Both the position numbers and the translations under genes were made by a program. This document shows positions 34,526-43,443 of a stretch of 50,368 nucleotides of DNA, in pieces (position 1 is the first letter of the stretch; each line of letters begins with the position of its first letter). The notes beneath the pieces are model-generated. The model made no database searches, was not told the origin of the DNA, and saw only the letters and a list, made by a program, of their open reading frames with translations. The DNA is from Oscillatoriales cyanobacterium (GTDB taxonomy: Bacteria; Cyanobacteriota; Cyanobacteriia; CACIAM-69d): the NCBI GenBank assembly GCA_004292515.1, contig RDXB01000068.1, forward strand, positions 1 to 50,368, in the 5' to 3' direction.

Positions 34526-35137
34526 CTAACGAAATTGGTGAATGGCACTAGAGACAATGCCCAAAACCTTAAACACCATGCCTTCAGTAATTTGAATCGG
34601 CAAATAGTTGGGATTTTCTGAGTGCAAAAAGATGCGGCGATCGAGCACTTGTAGCCGCTTCACCGTCACCTTATCGTCTACCAACGCCAGTACAATTTGA
34701 CCCGTTTGGGCGTTTTCCGCATCCGTGGTGTCCACCACCACCAAGTCGCCGGGATAGATGCCCACACCCATCATCGAATCGCCTGTGATCCGAACCAAAA
34801 ACGTGTTGTCGGGATGGCGGCTGAGATAGCGATTGAGATCGATCGCCTCCGGTTCGATATCGTCTTGGGGCGCAAAGGCGTGTAGACCAGCGGCTGCGGG
34901 CATTTCGTAGAGTCGCAGATGAGAAGAGGGCATCTCTTCCACCAAACGCAGACCGCGTGCCGCTGGGTCAGGGGCATCCAAAACCGGATCTAATTCATCG
35001 CCATGCCACTGAGCAAGTAATTCCGGCAGGCGATCGATCAAACTCACGGGCAGCCGCACTGCCTTGGTGGGTTCGCCATATTTTCCCGTACCCTTGGGAC
35101 GACCTGCGCCAGGACGGCGACCACCTCGACCGGCCAT
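34526..35137 (-). CDS. UmuD/LexA-like S24 autopeptidase with basic N-terminal region
   Basis: 203 residues. Residues 1-30 are Arg/Gly-rich with an AT-hook-like GRRPGAGRPKG and could bind DNA. The C-terminal half is a peptidase S24 domain: self-cleavage-type Ala83-Gly84 in PAAAGLHAF, nucleophile Ser121 in RITGDSMMG, and general-base Lys160 in KVTVKRL, then ENPNYLPIQI. It resembles UmuD, which after RecA-stimulated cleavage joins UmuC as polymerase V, but no umuC is adjacent. A LexA-like repressor role is also possible because of the basic N-terminus. Start ATG 35137 is followed by AGGAGTT-like sequence upstream. Confidence 0.87.
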   Translation of the reverse strand: MAGRGGRRPGAGRPKGTGKYGEPTKAVRLPVSLIDRLPELLAQWHGDELDPVLDAPDPAARGLRLVEEMPSSHLRLYEMPAAAGLHAFAPQDDIEPEAIDLNRYLSRHPDNTFLVRITGDSMMGVGIYPGDLVVVDTTDAENAQTGQIVLALVDDKVTVKRLQVLDRRIFLHSENPNYLPIQITEGMVFKVLGIVSSAIHQFR

Positions 35138-35220
35138 AATAACTCCTTTGAAATTTAGAAAAGGGGAATGGAGTGGAACGATTTGGGTGAATGCGGGAGA
35201 ACACTAATGGAGTTCGCGAC

Positions 35221-35261
35221 GCAGTCCTGATTGACAGTCCTGATTGACAGTCCTGATTGAC
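35221..35261. repeat. 13-bp tandem repeat, three units
   Basis: Unit CAGTCCTGATTGA in tandem, upstream of the S24 gene. Confidence 0.88.
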
Positions 35262-35672
35262 TGACAAAACCACCCAAATCGCTCAACTGATCGGTTGGGT
35301 TGAGAAACAAAACCCAGCATCAACAAGCCGTTCATGGAGCCTATTGGGTTTGGGTTTCGGGAAGCTCAACCCAACTCAAGCAAAATCAGGTTTTTGCGCG
35401 CTTTGTCAGGTCGCTAGGACGTATTCCGAGAATTCCCCAGAAACGCCACTGACAGATCGGATGCCGTGCGTGCAGCAATTAATCACAGCTAATCACGGCA
35501 AATGACAGCCACTGACAGCCATTAACAGCAATTGATGATTGATTGCGGTACATGAATTTAGACTAGCATGATCGCCCAGGGCGAGCGTTTATGGGAGCTA
35601 GCAAAATAGAAAATGGAGAAATGTATAGAACCAATACGGAATTGATGCAAAAACGATGGGATTGCGGAACCG

Positions 35673-35915
35673 GTGTCTGGGCGATCGATGCAAGCTGCAA
35701 AATCTGTCACATTCCCGATCAATCAGTTCTGGACTCTCGCTACCCTGAAGGCAGGATCAGGCGCAGCTCAGTTGATGCCAGCGATCGCCAGCGACGATCG
35801 CCCAATCGAGCATGGCGAACAGCCTACCGAACTTTTAGATATCACCAATCTCCAGCGATCGAGCACACTGGCTCTTTTTGAGTCGCTCGTTATGCTGGGG
35901 GTAGAAGTTGGGTAG
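35673..35915 (+). CDS. Possible small hypothetical protein
   Basis: 80 codons from GTG 35673, or 75 from ATG 35688, ending GVEVG. The C-terminus STLALFESLVMLGVEVG has protein-like amphipathic character, but no family is recognised and no ribosome binding site is evident. It may be spurious. Confidence 0.25.
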   Translation: MSGRSMQAAKSVTFPINQFWTLATLKAGSGAAQLMPAIASDDRPIEHGEQPTELLDITNLQRSSTLALFESLVMLGVEVG

Positions 35916-36045
35916 ATTAAAGGTCCTGTCGTTATACCCATCGCGAAACCGCATTCAGCGCCGCGCCACTTTATTCCTCACTGGGCATTTTGATCGAGCA
36001 GCTTTTTTTCTCTCAATCTACCCGTGCTCTTAGCCCTTGCATCCC

Positions 36046-36318
36046 ATGAACTTCCTGGCTCGTCTAACAACGATTGCTGTTTCTGTGCCGGTAGCGATTG
36101 GAGCGATCGGTAGCAGTCAGCCCGCCCAAGCAGACCATCAGGCTGGTTATATGTTGAGCCAGATTGTCGATCGCTTGCCCCGATATCAGTTTCAAATCCA
36201 GGGAACCCAGCGCCAGTTGCAGCGAGGCAGATTGCTTAATTGCAACTTTGTGTCGGTGAATCAGCAGCGCCAAATTACGCGCCTTTGCGCACCGAATCCC
36301 CGCTTGTCTCAGCCATAA
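36046..36318 (+). CDS. Small secreted protein of unknown function
   Basis: 90 residues from ATG 36046 (MNFLARLTTIAVSVPVAIG). A signal peptide with cleavage near PAQAD is clear. The mature part, about 60 residues, is Gln/Arg-rich with two Cys (LNCNF, RLCAP). I do not recognise a family. Isolated between repeat-rich DNA and prmA. Confidence 0.55.
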   Translation: MNFLARLTTIAVSVPVAIGAIGSSQPAQADHQAGYMLSQIVDRLPRYQFQIQGTQRQLQRGRLLNCNFVSVNQQRQITRLCAPNPRLSQP

Positions 36319-36400
36319 TTAAGCCAGCCGGGTGCTGCGGCCGATTCTGGCAATTCTGTAAGCCCAACTTTGTCAGACCATTGCCTATTGCGAATTGCCG

Positions 36401-37294
36401 CTACGATCGCCGTACATTAATGCAACACCATTCTTGGCGCTTCCAGAGAGTGGCCACAATCCAGCCGTTTTGCTCAAGTGCATCTGAAATGCCCTTGGCT
36501 TGATCGAGCAAAATACCGCTCAGAACGCCCCAGGTTTTTTTGTGGCTAATGGATTCCATTTGGGGAATCAAATCGACAATGACTTCCGCCAAAATATTGC
36601 AGAAAAAGCCATCGACTTTTTGATCACCGAGCATAGCTTGCAGTCGATCAAACGAGCCTTGTTCAATAGACATGCGATCGGGTGTGATGCCATTGAGAGC
36701 CATGTTTTCTTCGGTGGCTCGCAAGCAGAGGGGATCAATATCGACGGCATAGGCCGTTTTGGCCCCCAACAGCAGCGCCCCGATCGCCAAAATCCCTGAG
36801 CCACAACCAATATCCGCCACGAGGTGGTCGGTGGGTGTGCCGTCAAAGCGCATTTCCATCGATTCCAAACAGAGCTGGGTTGTGGGATGCGCACCCGTAC
36901 CAAAGGCCACCCCCGGATCGAGCCGCAAGACGACGCGATCGCCCATATCAGGGGCTTCAAGCCAAGCGGGACAAATCAAGAAGCGATCGCCAATTTCTTG
37001 GGGCTGCCAATGTTCTTTCCAGCTGCTAGACCAGTCCTCTTCATCGATCGTGTTCCATTTGACCGTCGGCTCCGGCAGCTCGGCCACAATGGCATCTTGG
37101 CGCATCCACAACGCCAGCGCCGACAGGTCTAACAGTTGGGCCTGATCTTGGGGCAAATAGGCAGAAATCAGACAATGCTTGCCTTTGTACTGGCTGGACG
37201 TGCCCCGACAGCCAAAATCCTGGGTGCGCCAATAGACGGAATCTTCGAGGAGGGGGTGGCAGCGAATGTTAATTTCCCACCAACTATTGGCCAT
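36401..37294 (-). CDS. prmA: Ribosomal protein L11 methyltransferase PrmA
   Basis: 297 residues. N-terminal substrate-recognition region ending [15 protein letters not shown]; then [21 protein letters not shown] and the SAM motif [20 protein letters not shown] near residue 160; [20 protein letters not shown] and [12 protein letters not shown], all standard PrmA. It trimethylates ribosomal protein L11. The ATG at 37294 reads [11 protein letters not shown]. Isolated. Confidence 0.95.
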   Translation of the reverse strand: MANSWWEINIRCHPLLEDSVYWRTQDFGCRGTSSQYKGKHCLISAYLPQDQAQLLDLSALALWMRQDAIVAELPEPTVKWNTIDEEDWSSSWKEHWQPQEIGDRFLICPAWLEAPDMGDRVVLRLDPGVAFGTGAHPTTQLCLESMEMRFDGTPTDHLVADIGCGSGILAIGALLLGAKTAYAVDIDPLCLRATEENMALNGITPDRMSIEQGSFDRLQAMLGDQKVDGFFCNILAEVIVDLIPQMESISHKKTWGVLSGILLDQAKGISDALEQNGWIVATLWKRQEWCCINVRRS

Positions 37295-37384
37295 GGGTCA
37301 CGTCCTATCGATCGCGCATGAGAAGCATCGGCGTTAATTCTCCCACGCTAATTCGATTTTCCTTCTGATCATGTCTGATCGTGA

Positions 37385-38104
37385 TCAATGGCTGATCGGT
37401 TCTTCAAGGCGGGCCTGTTCGATCGCCCCTTTACACTCCTCAATTGGGGCGCGATCGCGTAATTTTTGTACCAGCGCTTCGTAGGCCGGTTGCTGTTGTT
37501 GCAGCAGGGTTTTGGCTCGCAAAATTGACAGATTCATCTGGGTGGTGGGATTCGGACGGGCCGTAGCAGCACCGCCGGTTTGCCCCCTGAGTTGTCCTAA
37601 CAAACCGAGTAATTTTTGGCGATCATCACTGCCGCCTTGCGCATTGCCATAAACCAGTTGCTCGGCCGCAATGCCGGCCATCCAGACCGTGGTGTAGTGG
37701 CTCAAGAGGCGGGCTGGCACTTCGCCGCGATCGAGCCAATCAGCCAACTCGCGATCGTCAAACTGCACGCCACCGGAGCCAGGATAGCCCTGCTGAAACG
37801 CTTCCCAAGCATCCAAGGCATAGCCCGAAACCGGGATTCCTAGCAAATGCGCCACCAAAAAATGCCCCGCCTCGTGGTAGAGGATTCGATCGCGGTAGGC
37901 ATTCGATCGATTGGCAAACCAGTCCACCAGCAGCGTGCCGCCCCGCCCCTGCCAACCAAAGCGATCGAGCGTGGCCAGCCCCAACACACCCGCCGTCAAA
38001 ATGGCAGGCACCTCTGCCGGCAGGGCAATCAGCGGCCCCAACAGCACCGAAGCCGTCACCAAAAACACCCCGATCGAAATCAAATTCAGCGTGACTGAAC
38101 CCAT
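37385..38104 (-). CDS. FtsH-like M41 zinc protease without AAA+ domain
   Basis: 239 residues. Two hydrophobic segments at the N-terminus (about 5-45), then a compact M41-type peptidase: HEAGH at 77-81 in ILYHEAGHFLVAHLLG, and a third-ligand candidate Asp160/161 in YGNAQGGSDDRQ. The usual AAA+ ATPase module of FtsH is absent, so it cannot unfold substrates by itself. Similar membrane proteins exist in cyanobacteria and plants. It may act on a membrane protein or with an FtsH partner. Zinc binding is inferred from the motif. Confidence 0.8.
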   Translation of the reverse strand: MGSVTLNLISIGVFLVTASVLLGPLIALPAEVPAILTAGVLGLATLDRFGWQGRGGTLLVDWFANRSNAYRDRILYHEAGHFLVAHLLGIPVSGYALDAWEAFQQGYPGSGGVQFDDRELADWLDRGEVPARLLSHYTTVWMAGIAAEQLVYGNAQGGSDDRQKLLGLLGQLRGQTGGAATARPNPTTQMNLSILRAKTLLQQQQPAYEALVQKLRDRAPIEECKGAIEQARLEEPISH

Positions 38105-38523
38105 AAAACGTTTAATGAATTTTTGGATTGGTGAATTTTTGGATCAATTGGATCAATTGGATCAGTTGAATTGGATCAATTGGATTGGATCAATTGGATT
38201 GGATCAATTGGATCAATAAGGCTCTGGATGAAGCGCTCAGGAATCATCGATCGAGCGGTTAATCAAGACATTAGGACGTGCCCATTTGCTAGTCCAAACC
38301 GCTGCCCTCATCACTCCGGCCTGGGCGATCGCGGCGAATCGCAGCGATCAAGTGACATGGCAGTGATATGGCAGTGACATGACAGCCGGGTTGCTCCTGT
38401 TTCGTAGCTTAAGGGGTTTTGACCGATACGGGGCGATCGCGCCAGTCTGGTCGCCGCCCCCAGCCAAAAAGTTTGTCAAGATAGATCAATCAGGCCGCAA
38501 CCGATCGCCAGGAGCGCCGACCT
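38105..38523. other. Gap with tandem repeat array
   Basis: The left part is a tandem array (38121-38217). The rest, up to the Uma2 gene, shows nothing recognisable apart from a repeated ATGGCAGTGAT near 38360. Confidence 0.5.
38121..38217. repeat. GGATCAATT tandem array
   Basis: About nine imperfect units of GGATCAATT, with some fused GGATTGGATCAATT units. It lies just upstream (minus strand) of the M41 protease gene. Confidence 0.85.
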
Positions 38524-39303
38524 ATGCTGCCAACGTCTTTAGACGCATTGCCCAACATCGACGAACTAGCCGATTCCTACGATTTTCCTGTGGATAACGA
38601 AGAGCAGAATTTTATTCCAAATATTCTTTTGTTTTTGCTGGAATTTATTTGGAAACAACGCGAAGACTGGTTTTTTGCCGTTGATATGGGGGTTTACCAC
38701 GCTACAGGGCCTCACCCCAAAGTACCTGTGATTCCCGATGGCTTTTTGAGCTTAGGTGTTGATCGCCGCAAGGATGGAAAACCACGCCGCAGTTACATTG
38801 TCTGGGCAGAAAATGACATTCCACCGATTCTGACCCTAGAAGTGGTATCGCAAACACCCGGCGAGGAATACGATGAAAAAATGACCATCTATGCGCGTCT
38901 AGGTGTGTTGTATTACGTACTCTACAACCCCCAATATTGGCGGCGAGATGGCCACTTGCCGTTTGAGGTCTACAAACTCATTAACGGTGTCTATCAATTG
39001 CAGGTGGGAGAACCCTATTGGATGCCAGAAATTGGCTTGGGCCTTGGGCGCTGTCCGTTGCCCAATGACCCACTCAATCGCGAAATCCTGAGTTGGTACG
39101 ATGCTCAGGGCCAACGCCACCTCAGTGAAGCGGAGGTTGAACGCCAACGACTGGCAGCCGAGCGACAACGGGCTGAATCCGAGTCCCAACGCGCCGAAGC
39201 TGAACGCCAACGCGCCGAAGCCGAGTCCCAACGCGCCGAAGCCGAACGCCAGCGGGCCGATCGCCTGGCCGAGCGATTGCGGCAGTTGGGTGAAGAGCTG
39301 TAG
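38524..39303 (+). CDS. Uma2-family (DUF820) nuclease-like protein with heptad-repeat tail
   Basis: 259 residues. The Uma2 fold (PD-(D/E)XK-like) is marked by VIPDGFLSLGVDRR, PPILTLEVVSQTPGEEYDEKM and LGVLYYVLYNP; Asp and Glu of the putative active site are present. From about residue 195 the tail is a series of RAEAERQ / RAESESQ heptads, a likely coiled coil, encoded by 21-bp DNA repeats. Uma2 proteins are multiplied in cyanobacteria and their target is unknown. Ribosome binding site AGGAGC precedes the ATG. Confidence 0.85.
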   Translation: MLPTSLDALPNIDELADSYDFPVDNEEQNFIPNILLFLLEFIWKQREDWFFAVDMGVYHATGPHPKVPVIPDGFLSLGVDRRKDGKPRRSYIVWAENDIPPILTLEVVSQTPGEEYDEKMTIYARLGVLYYVLYNPQYWRRDGHLPFEVYKLINGVYQLQVGEPYWMPEIGLGLGRCPLPNDPLNREILSWYDAQGQRHLSEAEVERQRLAAERQRAESESQRAEAERQRAEAESQRAEAERQRADRLAERLRQLGEEL

Positions 39304-39327
39304 TGCATTCTAGGGAGTGCATTCTAC
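39302..39327. repeat. Short tandem repeat after the Uma2 gene
   Basis: AGTGCATTCTA twice with GGG between. Confidence 0.7.
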
Positions 39328-39394
39328 GGATCAGGGACGCTGCCTGATCGCAACGGCCTAGACCCACAACTGTCCCTCCTGAGGTTAGCAATGA

Positions 39395-39424
39395 GGGCGA
39401 TCGCCTCAGTCGATGCGATCGCCC
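39395..39424. terminator. HIP1-based hairpin after the Uma2 gene
   Basis: Stem GGGCGATCGC / GCGATCGCCC, loop about 10 bases, followed by CTTAG. No T-tract, so a weak terminator at best. Confidence 0.4.
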
Positions 39425-39582
39425 CTTAGTTGGATAGGATGCTGTAGGTATTGCCCCTCGTTTAGGGGCCATCCGAGTTGATCGAACCCGATCTCAACTC
39501 AATTTTTTGAATTCAACGTTCTTGAATCTGACGTTCTTGAATCCGTCGTTTTTGCCCCCTTCATTAACATTTCCCTTTATCC

Positions 39583-40338
39583 ATGAGCGGAATTCCCCAG
39601 GATCTAGCTGAAGCGATCGCCCAAGCCCGCACCGCCACCCAAGCGGCCCTCGATGAGGGACTGACCCGCATTCAAGTGGAGTTGGTGTTGCCCGAGCTAA
39701 AGGTGATGCCCGTTGCAGAACTGTTTCTTGAGCTGTTGGCTCCTTGGGGCAACAAGCTAAAGGTGTTTTTCCCCGATGCGGGTGCTGCGGCGCTGGCTCG
39801 GCGCGATTGGAGCGAGCTGTCTTGCAAAATTACCGATGTGGGGTCGGGCCGCACCCCCATGACCGGCAAAGTCCAACCCGAGGATGAGATTTTCCTGTTT
39901 GTGGAGCCATCGGCGGTGGAAGTGACCCAGGTGGAGCAACTGTGCCAAGAAGCGGGCGATCGCCCCGTCATTTTCCTGAATCCCCGCATGGAAGACCTAG
40001 CCATTATTGGGATTGGCTATGCAGGGCGACAACTGCGCGATCGCTTCCTCAGCCAAATCACCACCGCCTACTATTTGCGGCCAGTTGAAGGGGCCGCCCT
40101 GCGTCGGGCTTTTCCTGACCAATGGGAAGTGTGGCTGGAACCAGCCGAGGAAGAAGGCGACTATCAACTGATTGCAACCGTGCCCCAGCGTCCGGCCGGT
40201 GAAGTGTTGGATGAGATTTTGTTGCGCGGCACGGCGGGGGATGCGATCGCCAGCACCAATGCGGCGGCCAGTGCAGCGGCCCAGCGCCAGGGTCTCTTTG
40301 GGCAGCTCCAAAACTTTTTGAGGGCCCTGAGTAATTAA
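39583..40338 (+). CDS. DUF1995 family protein
   Basis: 251 residues. The block RIQVELVLPELKVMPVAELF opens the DUF1995 domain; VFFPDAGAAALARRDW, IFLFVEPSAVEV and VIFLNPRMEDLAIIGIGYAGRQLRDRF continue it. The family is shared by cyanobacteria and plastids (Arabidopsis LPA3 is a member, linked to photosystem II assembly). This protein may act in photosystem assembly, but that is inference. Soluble. Confidence 0.85.
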   Translation: MSGIPQDLAEAIAQARTATQAALDEGLTRIQVELVLPELKVMPVAELFLELLAPWGNKLKVFFPDAGAAALARRDWSELSCKITDVGSGRTPMTGKVQPEDEIFLFVEPSAVEVTQVEQLCQEAGDRPVIFLNPRMEDLAIIGIGYAGRQLRDRFLSQITTAYYLRPVEGAALRRAFPDQWEVWLEPAEEEGDYQLIATVPQRPAGEVLDEILLRGTAGDAIASTNAAASAAAQRQGLFGQLQNFLRALSN

Positions 40339-40721
40339 GGCGCAATTTATGGCCATCACGCCCCGTGGCATCACCTTAGCGCTTTACGAATATCGCAGGC
40401 GATCAATCCATCCTACCTGCGAGGGCGCTGGGCTAGTTTGAACGCCCTGAATTGTGCCGGTTGCTATCGGTCGGTTGCTATCGGTCGGTGTCGTCTCAGG
40501 GTGGCTGACCGGGGGCGCTGCCATTGCGCTCCCAGCGATCAAATCAGGGTGTGCTAAAGATTCTGTTCGGATGATCTGAATTTCGGGAAGGATGGACTAA
40601 CGGGCTGACGCTAATCGAGCGATTCTGAGCGTGGATCGGCTGTTTCACGCTTGAATGGGGCTGCGGGAGTCGCGAATTCGGTTGTTGGCATATCGTAGCG
40701 ATCGCCGTCAAGATAGTAAGT
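40339..40721. other. Gap without supported gene
   Basis: About 380 bp between DUF1995 and the phosphatase gene. A TCGGTCGGTTGCTATCGGTCGG stretch near 40470 is a local direct repeat (GTTGCTATCGGTCG twice). No gene or strong terminator. Confidence 0.4.
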
Positions 40722-41480
40722 ATGGATGCGACCTCGAATTCTCGAAAAATCGTCATCGGTGACGTACACGGACAATACGACGGTTTAATGCGTTTGCTCG
40801 GTGCGATCGCCCCCAGCAATGACGATCGGCTGTGCTTTGTGGGTGACTTAATCGATCGCGGCCCGAAGAGTGCCCAAGTCGTCGATTTCGTGATGAACAG
40901 CCCTTACCAATGTCTGCTGGGCAATCACGAGAAAATGTTGCTGGATATCCTGCACGACGGCCAAGTGCTCCAGCAGCCACTACAAGCGTGGCTGTTTAGT
41001 GGCGGCCAAACCACCCTTGTCAGCTACCAAGACCTTTACGGCGAGCCAGGGATTCCCCACGCTCACTTCGACTGGTTTCGATCGCTACCACTCTATGTGG
41101 ACTGGGGTGACTACTGGATTGTCCATGCGGGCGTTGACCCCACCCTAGCGTTGGACGATCAGGGGATTCAACAATGCTGCTGGATTCGTGAGCCTTTTCA
41201 CCGCTGCACTCAGCCATACTTTGCTGACAAAACGATCATCACTGGGCACACAATTACTTTTACATTGCCCGGGGTCGAACCGGGAAAAATTGCCTGTGGA
41301 TTCGGCTGGATGGACATTGACACGGGGGCCTATCACCCTCGCAGCGGCTGGCTCACAGGCGTGGATCTCACCAACAGCATGGCTTACCAAGTCAATGTCT
41401 ATCGGGATGAGGTGCGAACCGTGCCGTTATCCGATTTGACGGTGGCAATCGAGCCAGAAGCAGTGGTGGCGCGATCGTAG
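40722..41480 (+). CDS. PPP-family metallophosphatase
   Basis: 252 residues. The three phosphoprotein-phosphatase signatures are present: GDVHGQ (Asp14, His16), GDLIDRGP (Asp42) and GNHE (Asn68-His69). A later His in IITGHTITF is also expected. Such enzymes (PrpA/ApaH-like) remove phosphate from Ser/Thr proteins or hydrolyse dinucleoside polyphosphates; the substrate is not clear here. Soluble, two metal ions likely. Confidence 0.88.
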   Translation: MDATSNSRKIVIGDVHGQYDGLMRLLGAIAPSNDDRLCFVGDLIDRGPKSAQVVDFVMNSPYQCLLGNHEKMLLDILHDGQVLQQPLQAWLFSGGQTTLVSYQDLYGEPGIPHAHFDWFRSLPLYVDWGDYWIVHAGVDPTLALDDQGIQQCCWIREPFHRCTQPYFADKTIITGHTITFTLPGVEPGKIACGFGWMDIDTGAYHPRSGWLTGVDLTNSMAYQVNVYRDEVRTVPLSDLTVAIEPEAVVARS

Positions 41481-41702
41481 CTTGTCGCTTGTAGCGTTAA
41501 TCGCCTTTCCTATTAGTCGCCTTTCCCAAAATCGTAAGGACAGGTTTTAAGCCACTGGCTTCAACTGAAACTTGCGATGCCTGGCCTGTCAGACACTGGC
41601 CTGTCAGACAAAAGAGAGCCAGAGTTGGCCAGGATAGATCCAGTTAGGGGCGCACGGCCGACCGTACATCCCCCAACCGATTCAACCAATTCAACCGATT
41701 GC

Positions 41703-42545
41703 CTAGCGCAGGGCCGACTCCACAAAGGCTCGATACTCGCGATCGTTTAACCCTTGCCCCAGTGGGTCATTGGGGCCGATGGGGCCAATGATCTGGAGCA
41801 ACCGGGTTACCCGCTCATTGCTGTTGGGATGGGTGCTAAGAATGGCCGGTGGTTGGGGTCGCCGTCCCAATTTCTGCAAAAAACTCGGTAGACCAATTGG
41901 GGAGTATTGGGCCCGCTGCAAGATTCTGACCCCCACTTGGTCGGCTTCAAATTCTGCTTGGCGGCTACGGGGCAAATTCAAGGCTAGCTCAACTCCTAGG
42001 CGCGTGGCCCGGCGACGATCAAGCCCAGCCGCACTCAGGAGTCCTTCGGATAGGGCGCGGCTGCGAAGGCTTTTGACGACATGGCGTTCGGTGATGTGAC
42101 CAATTTCGTGGGCCATCACCCCGGCTAGTTCAGCTTCATTTTCAGCGGCGACGATCAGTCCAGCGTTGACATATACAAAGCCGCCCATGGTGGCAAAGGC
42201 GTTGATGTCCCGACTGGCAACCACCCGAAAGGTGTAGGGAATGTTGGGGCGACTGCTATTGGCGGCGAGGCGCTGACCGATCGAGTTGACCAATTCGTTG
42301 AGCGGTCGGTTATTGAGCCAGCGCACTTGTTGGTTGATGGACTGATCGATCTGTTTGCCCAAGTCCACTTCTTGGGGATCGGACAAGTTGGCTAGTTGGT
42401 AGACTTCAAAGCCGCGCCGGAGTAAGTCTAGCCAGTTAACAGCTTGGGTGGCTTGGGGTGTGCCAAGGGCGATCGCCACGGCAGCTACAGCGGCGAGGCA
42501 ACCATAGAGCCAGCGACGCGATCGACCCACGAATAGCAGTTTCAT
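41703..42545 (-). CDS. M48-family zinc metalloprotease, exported
   Basis: 280 residues. A signal-like N-terminus (WLYGCLAAVAAVAIALG, ending TQA) precedes the protease. Zinc site HEIGH at 146-150 and Glu200 in EFEADQVG are present, and STHPNSNERVTRL closes the fold, as in the Oma1/BepA/LoiP branch. It is probably periplasmic or lumenal and degrades damaged envelope proteins. Followed by a gap and then a PrxQ gene on the same strand. Confidence 0.9.
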   Translation of the reverse strand: MKLLFVGRSRRWLYGCLAAVAAVAIALGTPQATQAVNWLDLLRRGFEVYQLANLSDPQEVDLGKQIDQSINQQVRWLNNRPLNELVNSIGQRLAANSSRPNIPYTFRVVASRDINAFATMGGFVYVNAGLIVAAENEAELAGVMAHEIGHITERHVVKSLRSRALSEGLLSAAGLDRRRATRLGVELALNLPRSRQAEFEADQVGVRILQRAQYSPIGLPSFLQKLGRRPQPPAILSTHPNSNERVTRLLQIIGPIGPNDPLGQGLNDREYRAFVESALR

Positions 42546-42732
42546 AGGATCAAAGCCTGATCAGCGGAGAACGAGGAGCGAGCACTATCTTGTGGGTCGT
42601 GGCGATCGCTGGCGATCGGTAACGATCGCACAATTCCTGAATCAGTATCCTGGTGAATCGTACTCTGATGGATCATATCCTGATGGATTGCGACCGCCGT
42701 GACCCACAGTTGGCTCTTAATTACCCTCGGAT

Positions 42733-43167
42733 CTAGCTGATGGCTTTCAGGATGTCATCAGCATGTTGGGCAGTATTCACATTGGCATCGACGTGCACAA
42801 TTTTGCCATCGGGGCCAATGACGTAAGTAATGCGCTTAGAGTAATTTCCACCGTCAGCCTCATAGGCCTTGGAGATCACGCCATCATCATCAGCTAACAG
42901 GATAAAGGGGAGACCGTACTTTTCCGTGAACCGTTGATGGGACTCTTCATCATCCTGACTCACTCCCACAACGACAATGTCGCGGTTTTGGAACTCGGCG
43001 TAGCGATCGCGAAAGCTTTGGGCTTCTTTGGTGCAACCCGGTGTGTCGTCTTTGGGGTAGAAATACAACACCACGACTTTGCCTGCAAAATCAGATGAAG
43101 AAACGGTGTTGCCATTCGTGTCTCGGGCGGTGAACTCTGGGGCATCCATGCCAACCATTAGGGTCAT
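42733..43167 (-). CDS. Peroxiredoxin Q / BCP type, 1-Cys
   Basis: 144 residues from ATG 43167. The peroxidatic Cys lies in YPKDDTPGCTKEAQSF; the residue five positions on is Gln, not Cys, so there is no local resolving Cys, unlike the paralogue at 5388. The rest, VVGVSQDDEESHQRFTEKYGLPF and KRITYVIGPDGKIVH, is standard. It reduces hydroperoxides; the reductant must differ from the 2-Cys form. A second start at 43158 (MVGMDAP) is possible. Confidence 0.92.
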   Translation of the reverse strand: MTLMVGMDAPEFTARDTNGNTVSSSDFAGKVVVLYFYPKDDTPGCTKEAQSFRDRYAEFQNRDIVVVGVSQDDEESHQRFTEKYGLPFILLADDDGVISKAYEADGGNYSKRITYVIGPDGKIVHVDANVNTAQHADDILKAIS

Positions 43168-43443
43168 AGGTCGTTTGCTGAGAAGATGGGTTGGTTTACT
43201 AATCAAATGCTGCTGAGATGCGGCACTGTTGCATCTTAGCGGCTTGACGCTGCGTCCGTTGCCGGTTCAGCCCAATCCGTCCGATGTTCTTGGTCATGCT
43301 CTATTGATTTGACGGGCTGGCAACTGTTCTGTGGGCAAATAGATGTAGATACAAATAGCTGTAGATAATTTGTAGATTTTTGACTGTGCAAAAGCGGCGA
43401 TCGAACCGCGATCAATAACCGAAACGGAAACCGAAACGGAGGC

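Larger units (their letters stand above)
35138..36045. other. 900-bp gap with tandem repeat and one weak open frame
   Basis: A 13-bp tandem repeat lies at 35221-35261. An open frame at 35673-35915 is described separately; otherwise nothing is recognisable. Confidence 0.4.

Noticed and set aside
35190-35215. Possible LexA box upstream of the S24 gene
   Set aside because: GAAC and GTTC occur 9 bp apart, but this does not fit the cyanobacterial RGTACNNNDGTWCB consensus.
35591-35881. Plus-strand 96-codon open frame
   Set aside because: The alternative frame at 35673 has a more protein-like composition; neither has strong support.
3519-38217. Tandem arrays as possible CRISPR
   Set aside because: Units are directly adjacent without unique spacers, and no cas gene is present.
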